Made by a program: the position numbers and the translations under genes. This document shows positions 1 through 8,802 of a stretch of 64,000 nt of DNA, in pieces (the stretch's first letter is position 1; each line of letters starts with the position of its first letter). Location: NCBI GenBank assembly GCA_027314645.1, contig DAHVAL010000006.1:27685-91684 (forward strand), written 5' to 3'. The notes under the pieces are model-generated. The model searched no databases and was not told the DNA's origin. It saw only the letters and a list, made by a program, of their open reading frames with translations. Origin of the DNA: Nitrospirota bacterium (GTDB taxonomy: Bacteria; Nitrospirota; Leptospirillia; Leptospirillales; Leptospirillaceae).

Positions 1-2
1 GG

Positions 3-236
3 TCTCCCGAGGAGGGCCGCAAAGGGAAATCCTCGAACCCGACCTCCGCTCCCCGCTCCGAGGAACGGGCGCCCATGCCTCGAAGATCCGGGAACGCCCG
101 CTCCAAAAGCACTTTCCAGGCCCCTCCCCGGCCACGAAAAATGAAAGGGGAAACCGATCGATCCTCCCCTCCGGGACCGAAGGCCCCCCGATCCGGACAC
201 CGGAAGCCTGGTTCATCCAGGAAACCTCCCCGATGA
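3..236 (+). CDS. Partial CDS: basic, Pro/Ser/Arg-rich C-terminal tail (open to left edge)
   Basis: One forward frame stays open from the left edge to a TGA at 234-236. The roughly 77 visible residues are low-complexity and rich in Arg, Lys, Pro and Ser (for example the piece KPGSSRKPPR at the very end). Such tails are typical of RNA-binding proteins, for instance some pseudouridine synthases and DEAD-box helicases, but no catalytic domain lies inside the window, so the function cannot be assigned. A second forward frame is also open here (to about 307), so the reading frame itself is uncertain. The strongly basic composition is why I prefer this one. Confidence 0.35.
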   Translation, partial: SPEEGRKGKSSNPTSAPRSEERAPMPRRSGNARSKSTFQAPPRPRKMKGETDRSSPPGPKAPRSGHRKPGSSRKPPR

Positions 237-515
237 CGCCTCCTCCCGGTCGACAGGATTCGTCTCACGGCGGCGGGCCGGCTTCCAGGCGATGCCGTGC
301 TGCTCTGGATTGACTCCCATGCACTTTGCACACCCCGGAGGAACGGGAGGCATGGGGGCGCTCGTTCTTCGAACCCCTGGCCCCCAATGCCTGAAGCCCG
401 GGTATCGTCGGAGAACCTAACCCGGACTTGCCGACCGGTCCGACCTGGGAACGCGTCCCTCCTTCGATCTGATCCATATGGATGAAAGCAGGCTTCCCGG
501 TCACACGGCCCCGTC
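237..515. other. Non-coding stretch with nested inverted repeats
   Basis: No convincing gene is visible between the left-edge frame and the aspS promoter. The stretch is full of inverted repeats. CCCATGC near 317 can pair with GCATGGG near 351. GGCAT-GGGGGC near 350 can instead pair with GCCCCC-A-ATGCC near 392, enclosing a small GTTC-TTC-GAAC hairpin. CCGGGT near 399 pairs with ACCCGG near 420. The first two pairings share bases and exclude each other. I looked for the conserved cores of SRP RNA, RNase P and 6S RNA and did not find them. It may be a structured untranslated region or an unknown small RNA. Confidence 0.35.
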
Positions 516-543
516 TTCAATGTGACACCTGATCTGCTAGAAT
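516..543 (+). promoter_or_regulatory. Predicted sigma-70-type promoter of aspS
   Basis: There is an extended -10 element, TGC-TAGAAT (hexamer at 538-543). A weak -35-like TTCAAT lies at 516-521, 16 nt upstream. Transcription would start near 550, giving a short leader of about 48 nt before the aspS ATG at 598. The -10 is convincing and the -35 is poor. Confidence 0.45.
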
Positions 544-597
544 GCTCCATGCTTCGAATGACCCGTGACCTCGGACACTCTTTTGAGAGGACCTTTG

Positions 598-2352
598 ATG
601 TACCGTTCACACTTCATCGCCGATCTTTACCAATTTTCCCCCGGGACCGTTGTGACTGTGGCAGGGTGGGTCCATGCCGTCCGGGACCACGGAGGCTTGC
701 TGTTCATTGAACTCCGCGACCGTTCCGGGAGGATTCAATGCGTGATCGATGCCCACCAGAACCCGGTGATGGAAAACATGGCAAAAATGCTCCGGGATGA
801 ATGGGTCATCTCCATCCACGGATCCCTCAACAATCGGCCCGAAGGCACTGTGAACGAAGAAGTGGCCGGGGGAAATCTCGAAATTCGCGTGTCGTCCCTG
901 AGGGTTCTGAATTCCAGCCAAACCCCGCCCTTCCCGGTCGACGACACCAAGGGGGTGTCCGAGACACTCCGCCTCACCTATCGCTATCTCGACATGCGCT
1001 CCCCCTTCCTTCTGGAGGCCTTGCGCCTCCGCTCCGAATTGACGACCCTGATCCGCAATGAGATGGTCGCCCATCAATTCTGGGAAATCGAGACGCCGCT
1101 GTTGACCCGGTCGACCCCGGAAGGCGCACGCGACTTTCTGGTCCCCTCACGACTCGAACGCGGCGCATTTTACGCTCTTCCCCAATCCCCCCAGCTCTTC
1201 AAGCAACTTCTCATGGTAGGGGGGATCGATCGGTACTTCCAGGTGGCCCGATGCTTCCGCGACGAAGATCTCCGGGCCGACCGCCAACCCGAGTTTACCC
1301 AGGTCGATATCGAAGCCTCTTTTTTGAACCGGGATCAATTTCTGGGGATCATCGAGAACCTTTTCTGTGCAATCTTCAGAAAATTCAAGAATACGGAACT
1401 CTCCCGGCCGTTCATGCGTCTCACGCACGCCGAGGCCATGGAAAAATACGGAAGCGACAAACCGGACCTCCGGTTCGGCCTTCCCATTGTGGATATCTCC
1501 GCCATTGCCCAAAACACCTCCTTTGCCGTCTTCACCCAAACTCTGGGGAGCGGGGGAACGGTCAGGGGGCTCCGATTCCCGGGGGGAGCCTCCCGGAGCC
1601 GAAAGGAAGTGGAAGATCTCACCTTGTGGGCCCAGGGACAGGGAGCCAAGGGGCTCGCCTGGATCAAGGCCGAAGCATCCGGATTTTCAAGCCCCATTTT
1701 AAAGTTCATCCCCGAACCTCTCCAGAAGGAGATCGCAGAGGCGATGGGCGCCGAACATGGGGATCTTCTTCTCTTTATCGCCGACACCCTCCCCCAGACC
1801 TTGAAAATCTTGGGTCTTTTGCGATCCCACGTCGCGCGCCTCGCGAATTTGATCGACCCGACCCGCATGGAATTGCTTTGGGTGATCGATTTTCCGCTCC
1901 TTGAATGGAATCCGGACGAGAAACGGTTCGAGGCGGTCCACCATCCTTTTACCGCCCCCCATCCGGACGATCTGGCGATCCTTTCGGATACCCCCGAGTT
2001 GGCGCGGTCCCTTGCGTATGATCTTGTCCTCAATGGGACGGAGGTGGGAGGCGGCAGCATCAGGAACCACGAGATCGAGCTTCAAAAGCGGGTGTTCGAT
2101 TTGATCGGGATGACGGAGGAGGAAGCGAAACGGCGGTTCGGGTTCCTGCTTGAGGCTCTGTCCTTCGGGGCTCCTCCCCACGGAGGAATGGCCGTTGGCC
2201 TTGATCGGCTGGCGATGATCCTCTTGGGCCGCGACTCGATCCGCGACGTCATGGCCTTCCCAAAGACGCAAAAAGGAACCTGTCTCTTGACAGCTGCCCC
2301 CGCTCCGGTCGATCCGGGGCAGCTTCGGGATCTGGGGCTCAAATTAAGCTAG
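598..2352 (+). CDS. aspS: Aspartyl-tRNA synthetase
   Basis: A class II synthetase that charges tRNA-Asp with aspartate in the cytoplasm. At 584 residues it matches the bacterial type, which carries an inserted GAD domain. An OB-fold anticodon-binding domain fills roughly the first 110 residues (VTVAGWVHAVRDHGG is the start of the fold). Class II motif 2 is FRDEDLRADRQPEFTQ around residue 220, and motif 3 is GLDRLAMILLG near residue 535. I start at the ATG at 598 because GAGAGG lies 7 nt upstream and the family begins here; an upstream GTG at 565 is in frame but adds unrelated residues. The gene ends 7 nt before the converging NifA-like gene. Whether it is discriminating or also charges tRNA-Asn cannot be told by eye. 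Confidence 0.97.
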   Translation: MYRSHFIADLYQFSPGTVVTVAGWVHAVRDHGGLLFIELRDRSGRIQCVIDAHQNPVMENMAKMLRDEWVISIHGSLNNRPEGTVNEEVAGGNLEIRVSSLRVLNSSQTPPFPVDDTKGVSETLRLTYRYLDMRSPFLLEALRLRSELTTLIRNEMVAHQFWEIETPLLTRSTPEGARDFLVPSRLERGAFYALPQSPQLFKQLLMVGGIDRYFQVARCFRDEDLRADRQPEFTQVDIEASFLNRDQFLGIIENLFCAIFRKFKNTELSRPFMRLTHAEAMEKYGSDKPDLRFGLPIVDISAIAQNTSFAVFTQTLGSGGTVRGLRFPGGASRSRKEVEDLTLWAQGQGAKGLAWIKAEASGFSSPILKFIPEPLQKEIAEAMGAEHGDLLLFIADTLPQTLKILGLLRSHVARLANLIDPTRMELLWVIDFPLLEWNPDEKRFEAVHHPFTAPHPDDLAILSDTPELARSLAYDLVLNGTEVGGGSIRNHEIELQKRVFDLIGMTEEEAKRRFGFLLEALSFGAPPHGGMAVGLDRLAMILLGRDSIRDVMAFPKTQKGTCLLTAAPAPVDPGQLRDLGLKLS

Positions 2353-2359
2353 GAGGAAT

Positions 2360-3991
2360 TTACGGGATCTCATCCTCGATCCCGTATTTCATCATCCGGT
2401 AGCGCAACTGGCGAGGGGTGATGCCAAGAGCGCGGGCGGCGCGTGTTTTCACATATCCATAGCGCCTCAGGACCGCTTCGATCTGTTCCTTTTCGAGGGT
2501 TGAAACGGCCCCGATCAGTCCTTCCTCCTTTTCTCCGGCCTGGGAAGCCGGGCGACGGAGTTCCTCACCTCTCCACCGTCTCATTTCCGTCGGCTCTTCC
2601 AACCCGGCCATGCCCGCCCGTCCCCCCTCGGGCATTTCCGGTCTGGGATAGAGCGTGATGGCGCGGTCCAAGTCCTTACGGGTAATGATGGACCCATGGG
2701 CCATGACCACCAGGCGCTCCATCATATTTTCCAGCTCCCTGACATTTCCAGGCCAATCATAGGCCACAAGCAACTCCATCGCTCCAGGATCGACAGTGAC
2801 GGTCCGCGCATTGTCGCGATTGAAGCGCTCAAGGAAATGCCCGACCAGAAGGGGGATGTCCTCTTTCCTCTGCCGAAGGGGAGGGAGAAAAAGGGGAACG
2901 ACATTGAGGCGATAATAGAGGTCCTCCCGAAACTGATTTCGCCGGATCATCTCTTCGAGGTTCCGGTTGGTCGCCGCGATGATGCGGACATCCACGGGAA
3001 TGACGCGGTTTCCCCCGATCCGTTCCACCGATCTTTCCTGAAGGACACGAAGCAGCTTGACCTGGACCGAGGGGGAGATCTCTCCCACCTCATCGAGGAA
3101 AATCGTGCCTGAGTCTGCCGCTTCGAATTTGCCGGGACGGGCGATGTGCGCTCCGGTAAAGGCGCCTTTTTCATGGCCGAAAAGCTGGCTTTCGAGCAAT
3201 GTTTCCGGGATGGCGGCGCAATTGATCTGCACGAAGGGTTTCTTTGCCCGTGGACTCAGGAAATGGATGGCCTTCCCGACCACCTCCTTCCCGGTTCCGC
3301 TTTCTCCCTGTATCAGCACAGTCGCCCGGCTCGCCGCCACTTGATGGACCGACTCGGCGATCTGGTTCATCACCTTTGACCGACCGATCCATCCATCAAT
3401 GGCGTAACGGTCCTTCAAGGCGTGCTCCAGCCTGTGGGTCTCGTCGATCAGCCTCTGGTTCTCCTCAGAGAACTTCTGACGCAACAGAACCGCCTGGACG
3501 ATCGTCGACCCGATGATTGAAAGGACGCGCTTGTCCTCTTCGAGATCCCTCTCCTCTTCCGACAGATCGCAATCGGCGGAAAGGACCCCGAGTTTCATGC
3601 CCTGGAAGATCAGCGGAACGGCGATAAAGGCCATTTTCCTTCGGGAGACGCCCTTACGAGCCCCACTCCTGTTCAAAAATCGCGGTTCGGCATCGATGTC
3701 GGGAACAATGATCGGAAGTCCGGTCGAAAGCACTGTGCCGGTGATGCCCTCACCGATCTTGAATCGCCCTTTTTTCTTCTCTTCCTCGGACATCCCAAAG
3801 GCCAGCTCGGTCATCAACTCGTTGGTGTCCCCCTTCAGGAGGAGGATCGCCCCCCGGTGAAGATTGAGCTGGGTATCCATGATTCCGAGAATATGATTCA
3901 GGGCCGAATCCAAATCCGGGGAACTCGCAAGCTCCCGGCTGATTTCAAAAAATGCGGTCAGCTCCCGAATGATTTTCTGTTCGTGATTCAT
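2360..3991 (-). CDS. NifA-like sigma-54 transcription activator (GAF-AAA+-HTH)
   Basis: A 543-residue bacterial enhancer-binding protein. An N-terminal GAF sensor covers about residues 15-180. The AAA+ domain carries Walker A GESGTGKE, the sigma-54 contact loop GAFTGA and Walker B-type LDEVGE, and a Fis-type helix-turn-helix ([18 protein letters not shown]) ends the protein. There is no response-regulator receiver domain, so control should come through GAF-ligand binding or a partner such as PII/NifL rather than phosphorylation. The domain order and HTH are those of NifA/AnfA. It lies directly downstream of glnA, which points to nitrogen control. Its ATG at 3991 is only 13 nt from the T-tract of the glnA terminator, so transcription may come partly from readthrough. 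The Shine-Dalgarno is weak. No nif structural genes are in the window. Confidence 0.88.
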   Translation of the reverse strand: MNHEQKIIRELTAFFEISRELASSPDLDSALNHILGIMDTQLNLHRGAILLLKGDTNELMTELAFGMSEEEKKKGRFKIGEGITGTVLSTGLPIIVPDIDAEPRFLNRSGARKGVSRRKMAFIAVPLIFQGMKLGVLSADCDLSEEERDLEEDKRVLSIIGSTIVQAVLLRQKFSEENQRLIDETHRLEHALKDRYAIDGWIGRSKVMNQIAESVHQVAASRATVLIQGESGTGKEVVGKAIHFLSPRAKKPFVQINCAAIPETLLESQLFGHEKGAFTGAHIARPGKFEAADSGTIFLDEVGEISPSVQVKLLRVLQERSVERIGGNRVIPVDVRIIAATNRNLEEMIRRNQFREDLYYRLNVVPLFLPPLRQRKEDIPLLVGHFLERFNRDNARTVTVDPGAMELLVAYDWPGNVRELENMMERLVVMAHGSIITRKDLDRAITLYPRPEMPEGGRAGMAGLEEPTEMRRWRGEELRRPASQAGEKEEGLIGAVSTLEKEQIEAVLRRYGYVKTRAARALGITPRQLRYRMMKYGIEDEIP

Positions 3992-4003
3992 GGGCTCAAC
4001 TTT

Positions 4004-4035
4004 AAAAAAAGGGCCTGAACAGCGTGTCCAGGCCC
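4004..4035 (-). terminator. Rho-independent terminator of glnA, at the 5' end of the activator gene
   Basis: Read on the minus strand, GGGCCTG (4029-4035) pairs with CAGGCCC (4011-4017) around an 11-nt loop and is followed by seven T residues (4004-4010). The stop of glnA lies 65 nt upstream. The T-tract ends 13 nt before the ATG of the NifA-like gene, so any glnA transcript that continues into the activator has to pass this hairpin. Confidence 0.8.
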
Positions 4036-4099
4036 CGTGTGTCGTTCTGGACCCGGGCAAAACGCGCCTGGGTCCGATTTGCTGAAAACGTCCGGTGTC

Positions 4100-5509
4100 C
4101 TACACGTCAAAATAAAGATGAAACTCGTGAGGATGGGGACGGAGGCGAATGGCGTCGACTTCACACTTCGTTTTCAATTCGAGCCAGGTGTTGATCACCT
4201 CGGGAGTAAACACTCCCCCCTTCAAAAGGAAGTCCTGGTCCTTTTCGAGGGCGGCCAAGGCCGCGTCGAGGCTTCCCGGCATCTGCTTGATTTTCTTCTT
4301 TTCACGGTCGGACAGCTCGTAAAGATCCTTGTCGAGCGGAGCCGGCGGCTCAAGTTTCCGCTCGATGCCGTCGAGGCCAGCCATCAGGCACGCCGCAAAG
4401 GTGAGGTATGGGTTGCTCGAGGGATCGGGGGTTCTGAATTCGATCCGCTTTGCCTTCTCGCTCTTGGAATACATCGGGATGCGCACGCAGGCCGACCGAT
4501 TCCTCTTGGAATACATCAGGTTGATCGGGGCCTCATAACCCGGCACAAGCCGGCGGTAGGAATTGGTGGTCGGGGCGATGAAGGCCAGAAGGGCCGGCGC
4601 ATGGTGGATCAGGCCGCCGATGTAATGCCGGCAGAGTTCGGAGGTGTCCCCGTACCCGCCTTTCTGGTAGAAGAGGTTCTTTCCCGCCTTCCAGAGACTC
4701 TGGTGGACATGCATCCCCGTTCCGTTATCCTGGAAAAGGGGTTTAGGCATGAATGTGGCTGTTTTGCCGTACTTGATGGCCGTATTCTTGACCACGTACT
4801 TGTACTTCATCACGTTGTCGGCCATTTTGGTCAGCGTGTCAAAACGCATGGCGATTTCGCATTGGCCTCCGGTGGCGACCTCATGATGATGGGCGTCGCA
4901 ACGGATTCCGATTTGTTCCATCGTGAGAACCATTTCCGACCGGAGATCCATCAAGGTATCGGTCGGGGGAACGGGGAAGTACCCTTCCTTGTGCCGGACC
5001 TTGTACCCCAGGTTGGGTTCCTCTTCCCGTCCGGTGTTCCAGATCCCTTCGATCGAGTCCACCGAATAGTGGGAAAAATTGGAGCCGGTGCCGTACCGGA
5101 CATCATCGAAGACGAAAAATTCACACTCCGGTCCCCAATAGGAGATGTCGGCAACTTTTTTGAGATAGTTTTCCGCTTTCTGGGCGATGTATCTGGGATC
5201 TTTCTGGTAACTCTCTCCGGTAACGGGATCCTTGACGTTGACGATCATCGAAAGAGTCGGCGATTGCGTGAAGGGATCGAGGAAGGCCGACTTGGGGTCG
5301 GGAATGAGGAGCATGTCCGACTCATTGATGGTCTGGAACCCCCGGATGCTCGAACCGTCAAATCCAAAGCCTTCTTCGAAGAGCTCCTCAGACAGCTGAT
5401 GGGCGGTCATGGAATAGTGCTGAAGGGTTCCGAGGAGATCGGCAAATTTGAAGTCGACGATCTGAACATTGTTTTTCTTGGCGTACTCCAAAACTTCTTT
5501 CGGGGTCAT
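4100..5509 (-). CDS. glnA: Glutamine synthetase type I
   Basis: Makes glutamine from glutamate, ammonium and ATP; the dodecameric entry point of ammonium assimilation. The 469 residues match GSI-beta length. The glutamate-binding loop is NSYRRLVPGYEAP, the signature FDGSSIRGF lies near residue 50, and the region DKDLYELSDREKKK near residue 395 contains the tyrosine that GSI-beta enzymes have adenylylated by GlnE. It is therefore probably under covalent control, although glnE is not in this window. The start at 5509 is chosen because AAAGGAG lies 8 nt upstream, and an in-frame ATG at 5593 would add 28 unrelated residues. A terminator hairpin sits in the leader and another follows the gene, so it appears to be transcribed alone. 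Confidence 0.97.
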   Translation of the reverse strand: MTPKEVLEYAKKNNVQIVDFKFADLLGTLQHYSMTAHQLSEELFEEGFGFDGSSIRGFQTINESDMLLIPDPKSAFLDPFTQSPTLSMIVNVKDPVTGESYQKDPRYIAQKAENYLKKVADISYWGPECEFFVFDDVRYGTGSNFSHYSVDSIEGIWNTGREEEPNLGYKVRHKEGYFPVPPTDTLMDLRSEMVLTMEQIGIRCDAHHHEVATGGQCEIAMRFDTLTKMADNVMKYKYVVKNTAIKYGKTATFMPKPLFQDNGTGMHVHQSLWKAGKNLFYQKGGYGDTSELCRHYIGGLIHHAPALLAFIAPTTNSYRRLVPGYEAPINLMYSKRNRSACVRIPMYSKSEKAKRIEFRTPDPSSNPYLTFAACLMAGLDGIERKLEPPAPLDKDLYELSDREKKKIKQMPGSLDAALAALEKDQDFLLKGGVFTPEVINTWLELKTKCEVDAIRLRPHPHEFHLYFDV

Positions 5510-5573
5510 TCTGATTGTCTCCTTTGTAGGGTTGTTAAAGGGGCCGTCATGCTGGTTGCCGCAGCCCGAAACA

Positions 5574-5614
5574 CAAAAAAAGGGCGTCTCCATGATGGAT
5601 CATGAAGACGCCCT
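5574..5614 (-). terminator. Intrinsic terminator inside the glnA leader (possible attenuator)
   Basis: Read on the minus strand, AGGGCGTCT (5606-5614) pairs perfectly with AGACGCCCT (5581-5589). The enclosed CATGATCCATCATG can extend the stem after one mismatch. A T-rich tract follows at about 5574-5581. This is a strong terminator located 65-105 nt upstream of the glnA start codon and in the same direction. No minus-strand gene lies between it and the diverging flavoprotein gene, so it should act on the glnA leader or terminate a small RNA. It does not look like a terminator on the plus strand, where no T-tract follows. Confidence 0.7.
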
Positions 5615-5904
5615 TGTCTTCGCGCATATTTTTTCCCTGCCCTCGGGAAGCCGGATTTCATTCCGAATTGCTGTCAGGGAGAGAGATTACACATTGGAGA
5701 AAAAAAACGCAAGATGCGGGGTAAATATTCCCCGACTTTCCCTTCTTGATGTCCTTTTTTTATAAAAACAGGGAAAAAACCCGGTCATTTTCGACATCGG
5801 TGCCCACTAGGTGAAAAGAGAGGCCCTTTTGGTTAAAATCAAAAGAAGGAGGGAGGAGGCCAATCCTTCCACTCCGATCGGCCCAGGCCGGAAAAGAGGT
5901 CCCA
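5615..5904. promoter_or_regulatory. Divergent control region of glnA and the flavoprotein gene
   Basis: AT-rich stretches such as CTTTTTTTATAAAAAC (about 5754-5769) and an A8 run (about 5700-5707) suggest promoters in both directions. On the minus strand a -10-like TGTAAT lies near 5688, with only a poor -35. I searched both strands for the GG-N10-GC sigma-54 signature and did not find one with correct spacing. I did not see the conserved core of the known cyanobacterial glnA (glutamine) RNA motif. No gene is seen in this stretch. Confidence 0.4.
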
Positions 5905-7287
5905 TTGAAAAAAGTCCAGGTTCTTGTCATCGGCGCGGGTTCAGCAGGTCGTTATGCCGCACGGGAAGCGGCCCGGCTCGGGAAAAAGGTGCTCCTGGCC
6001 TCCCCGCCGCCCTTCGGAGGACTGTGCATCCTTAAAGGGTGCATGCCGTCCAAGGCGCTCCTCCGTTCTGCCCATATCCTGTACGAGACCAAGTCCGAAC
6101 TCAACGCGCTGGGGCTCGGGCTCTCCGGAACCGTCACCGCCGATCTTCCGTCCGTCATCCGGATGAAAAACGAAATGATCGCCGAAATGGCCGATTCCGC
6201 TCGAACCAGTGTGGACGGAGTTCCGGGAATCACGCTCGTCGAAGAGCCGGTCACCTTTCTCTCTTTGGAGTCGGCCCTGGTCGGGAAGGAGGCCGTCCAC
6301 TTCGAACGGGCCGTGATCGCGACGGGATCGTTGCCGAAAATCCCAACCATCCCGGGTCTGTCGCAAGATTCGGTGCTCACCTCTGACGACATTCTGGAAC
6401 TCGAAAAGCTCCCGGAATCGATGATCGTTCTCGGGGCCGGTCCGGTCGGACTTGAGCTCGGGCAATACCTTTCCATGCTGGGGGTTCGCGTCACCATCGT
6501 CGAACTCGCGTCCGGGTGGAGCCCGGACCTCGACCCCCGCATTGTCTCAGGCTATCTCGACTCCCTTGAGAGGCGCGGACTGGCCCTCCAGCTGGGCTTC
6601 CGGACGGAAAGGGTCCTCCAGTGCTCCGGCAAAATGACCCTTGTGGGGGAGGTGGGCGGCTCCGGACAACGCGAGCTCACTGCCGAGCGGATTATGGCCG
6701 CCACGGGACGTTATCCGGATGTGGACCGTCTGAACCTTCAATCCGCAGGCGTCGAGCTCACCCGCCACCAGGCTGTCCACGTCGATCCCTGGCTCCGGAC
6801 CTCCAATCCCCGCATCTTCGCCGCAGGAGACGTCACGGGAGCCCTCCCTGTCCTCAACCTGGCCACCTATCATGGAGAGGTCGCAGGATACAACGCTGCG
6901 TCGGAAATCCCGAAGAAGGCGGAAGACAGGGCCGTTCCCACGGCGATTTTCACCGAACCAGAGTTTGCACGGGTCGGTCTTTCCGAGAGACAGGCCCACC
7001 AGCGCCACCTCCCGGTTCTGACCGGATATCTTCCGTTTTCAGACCTCGGCAAGGCCATCGTCAACCGCCAGACCGATGGCGCACTCAAGATCATCGCAAA
7101 TCGCCTGACGCGGGAAATTGTCGGGGCGGAAATGTATGGCCCTGGGGCTTCCGACCTGATCCACCTTCTGACGGTCTCCATCGGCCTTTCCGCCACAATC
7201 GACCAGTACCAGAGAATTCTCCACATTCATCCGACCATGGCAGAAATCGTCAAATACGTGGTCGACGAAATGGCCGGGGCTCTCTGA
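5905..7287 (+). CDS. Dihydrolipoamide-dehydrogenase-like FAD disulfide oxidoreductase
   Basis: A 460-residue class I pyridine-nucleotide disulfide reductase. The FAD-binding VIGAGSAGRYAA is at residues 8-19, and the redox-active disulfide C41-x4-C46 lies in GGLCILKGCMPSKALL. The NAD-binding motif is VLGAGPVGLELG near residue 175, and the C-terminal acid-base pair HIHPTMAE has H442 and E447. All parts needed for dithiol/disulfide chemistry with NAD(H) are present. It could be the E3 of a 2-oxoacid dehydrogenase or glycine cleavage system, or a stand-alone reductase; no E2, lipoyl or mer gene is near. Translation starts at TTG (5905) behind AAGAGG. It diverges from glnA. Confidence 0.88.
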   Translation: MKKVQVLVIGAGSAGRYAAREAARLGKKVLLASPPPFGGLCILKGCMPSKALLRSAHILYETKSELNALGLGLSGTVTADLPSVIRMKNEMIAEMADSARTSVDGVPGITLVEEPVTFLSLESALVGKEAVHFERAVIATGSLPKIPTIPGLSQDSVLTSDDILELEKLPESMIVLGAGPVGLELGQYLSMLGVRVTIVELASGWSPDLDPRIVSGYLDSLERRGLALQLGFRTERVLQCSGKMTLVGEVGGSGQRELTAERIMAATGRYPDVDRLNLQSAGVELTRHQAVHVDPWLRTSNPRIFAAGDVTGALPVLNLATYHGEVAGYNAASEIPKKAEDRAVPTAIFTEPEFARVGLSERQAHQRHLPVLTGYLPFSDLGKAIVNRQTDGALKIIANRLTREIVGAEMYGPGASDLIHLLTVSIGLSATIDQYQRILHIHPTMAEIVKYVVDEMAGAL

Positions 7288-7455
7288 CCTCTCCACCGGA
7301 TGGTCACGAATCTCCGGACTTACCGATTCCGATCATGTCCTTAGGAAAATCTATATTTTTTGAAGTATTCCTGTGTTAGCCTAAACAAGATGGGAAATTC
7401 CCGACGGGTCAATAATTTATCTAATCCACCATTGAGGGTCGATAATAAGGGCGCC

Positions 7456-8802
7456 ATGATCAATGATTCCACACCTCCGATATGCCGGATTCTCCTCGTT
7501 CGGCCTGTGGGCATGTCTCCGGACCGATGGGATGCGATCGTTCAGACCATGATGGCGCTTTCAGACCAGAATGTCGTCCTGGCCGGCGTGGTGGATCCTC
7601 ACCCCACCCAGGACATTCTGATCGTTGCCGAGATGGACGGGATTCCGATTGTCTCCACCATTAAAGACATACCCGAGGGCTCCTTTACGCACCTTGTCCT
7701 AGAGGACAGCCATCCCGACGTCCTTTCGTCCGCAGGACCCCCATGGCCCCGCATCTCGTTTCCCGTCATCACGCTTTTGTCGGAACAAGTCTCCTCGAAG
7801 AATTATCTGATGGCCGTATTGACCCGGTACCGGGCCTTCGCTCAGAGCCTGACCAATCTCATCCCCCTCGAACGCTCCCTTCCCTACGAGTCATTGATCT
7901 GCAACTCTCTTCGCCCCCTTCTGTCGGCCCCCGCCGTTGCCTACTGCGAAGCGAGGACACGAAGCCGATCGGTCTACATCAGGACGTCCGACCCGGAAGA
8001 TTATTTCCATCAGGACAGCTCCTTCCCGCTGACCGAGGCGGTCCGGGCCATCCTTCAAACCCGGGACCGGTATTTCGATGAACTCGACCCCGAAAAAACC
8101 GGAATTTTGCATCTTCCCCAGACCGGGGCAACTAAAGTCATCATCTTTAAACTGGTTCAAGAGGCCGCCCCAATCATTCCCTTTCTCATGATCTTTCCCC
8201 CTCCCTTTCCTGCGGACAACCACATTCCCGAAATGGAATTTCAGAACGCGCTCGAGCTTTCCGCGCCGGTGCTTGAAACCAGCCATGCCCTATTTGCCCA
8301 TCGAATCGCCTTAAAAAGGAAATCCGAGCACGACCCCCTGACAAAAATCCTGAACCGGGATTCGATGGAGGCCTTTCTTTCCTTTGCCTTCCAGAATGCC
8401 CGATCCAATCGGGAGTCCCTCTCCATCCTGATGATGGATATCGACCACTTCAAGCAGGTCAACGATACTTACGGGCACGGGGTGGGAGATTCGGTCCTGG
8501 TCGATGTCACCTCCGCCATCGGAAAAACCTTGAGGTCCGGAGACGGGTTCGGACGGTATGGAGGAGAGGAATTCATCGTCATCCTTCCCGGCCTCGGAAA
8601 ATCCCGGGCCATTTTGATCGGGGAAAGAATCCGGAATTCCGTCAAGCGGCTCATTCACCCGTTGGCCGGCAAAATCACGATCAGCATCGGAATCGCCTCC
8701 TATCCCGAAGACGTTGCACGGGAATCGGAACTCATTCCATTGGCGGACCAGATGATGTATGAAGCGAAGCGCAACGGACGGGACAGGGTGCAGGCCCGCT
8801 AG
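7456..8802 (+). CDS. Diguanylate cyclase (GGDEF domain) with unrecognised N-terminal region
   Basis: Makes cyclic di-GMP from two GTP. The C-terminal 170 residues are a complete GGDEF domain: the start motif DPLTKILNRDS, the metal-binding LMMDIDHFKQVNDTYGH, and the active-site GGEEF at residues 369-373. An intact inhibitory I-site, R360-S-G-D363, lies exactly five residues before GGEEF, so product inhibition is expected. The first ~280 residues look like a soluble sensor region that I cannot name, and no membrane segment is visible. I take the ATG at 7456 (448 residues) because AAGGG precedes it; in-frame starts from 7360 are possible. The 3' end overlaps the converging transglycosylase gene by 4 nt. 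Confidence 0.9.
   Translation: MINDSTPPICRILLVRPVGMSPDRWDAIVQTMMALSDQNVVLAGVVDPHPTQDILIVAEMDGIPIVSTIKDIPEGSFTHLVLEDSHPDVLSSAGPPWPRISFPVITLLSEQVSSKNYLMAVLTRYRAFAQSLTNLIPLERSLPYESLICNSLRPLLSAPAVAYCEARTRSRSVYIRTSDPEDYFHQDSSFPLTEAVRAILQTRDRYFDELDPEKTGILHLPQTGATKVIIFKLVQEAAPIIPFLMIFPPPFPADNHIPEMEFQNALELSAPVLETSHALFAHRIALKRKSEHDPLTKILNRDSMEAFLSFAFQNARSNRESLSILMMDIDHFKQVNDTYGHGVGDSVLVDVTSAIGKTLRSGDGFGRYGGEEFIVILPGLGKSRAILIGERIRNSVKRLIHPLAGKITISIGIASYPEDVARESELIPLADQMMYEAKRNGRDRVQAR

Noticed and set aside
237..515. 6S, SRP or RNase P RNA
   Set aside because: The conserved cores of these RNAs were not found on either strand.
4037..5605. Long plus-strand open frame opposite glnA
   Set aside because: It mirrors the codon pattern of glnA and has no recognisable domain.
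5510..5904. Known glnA/glutamine RNA motif in the glnA leader
   Set aside because: The conserved core was not found by eye; only a terminator is clear.
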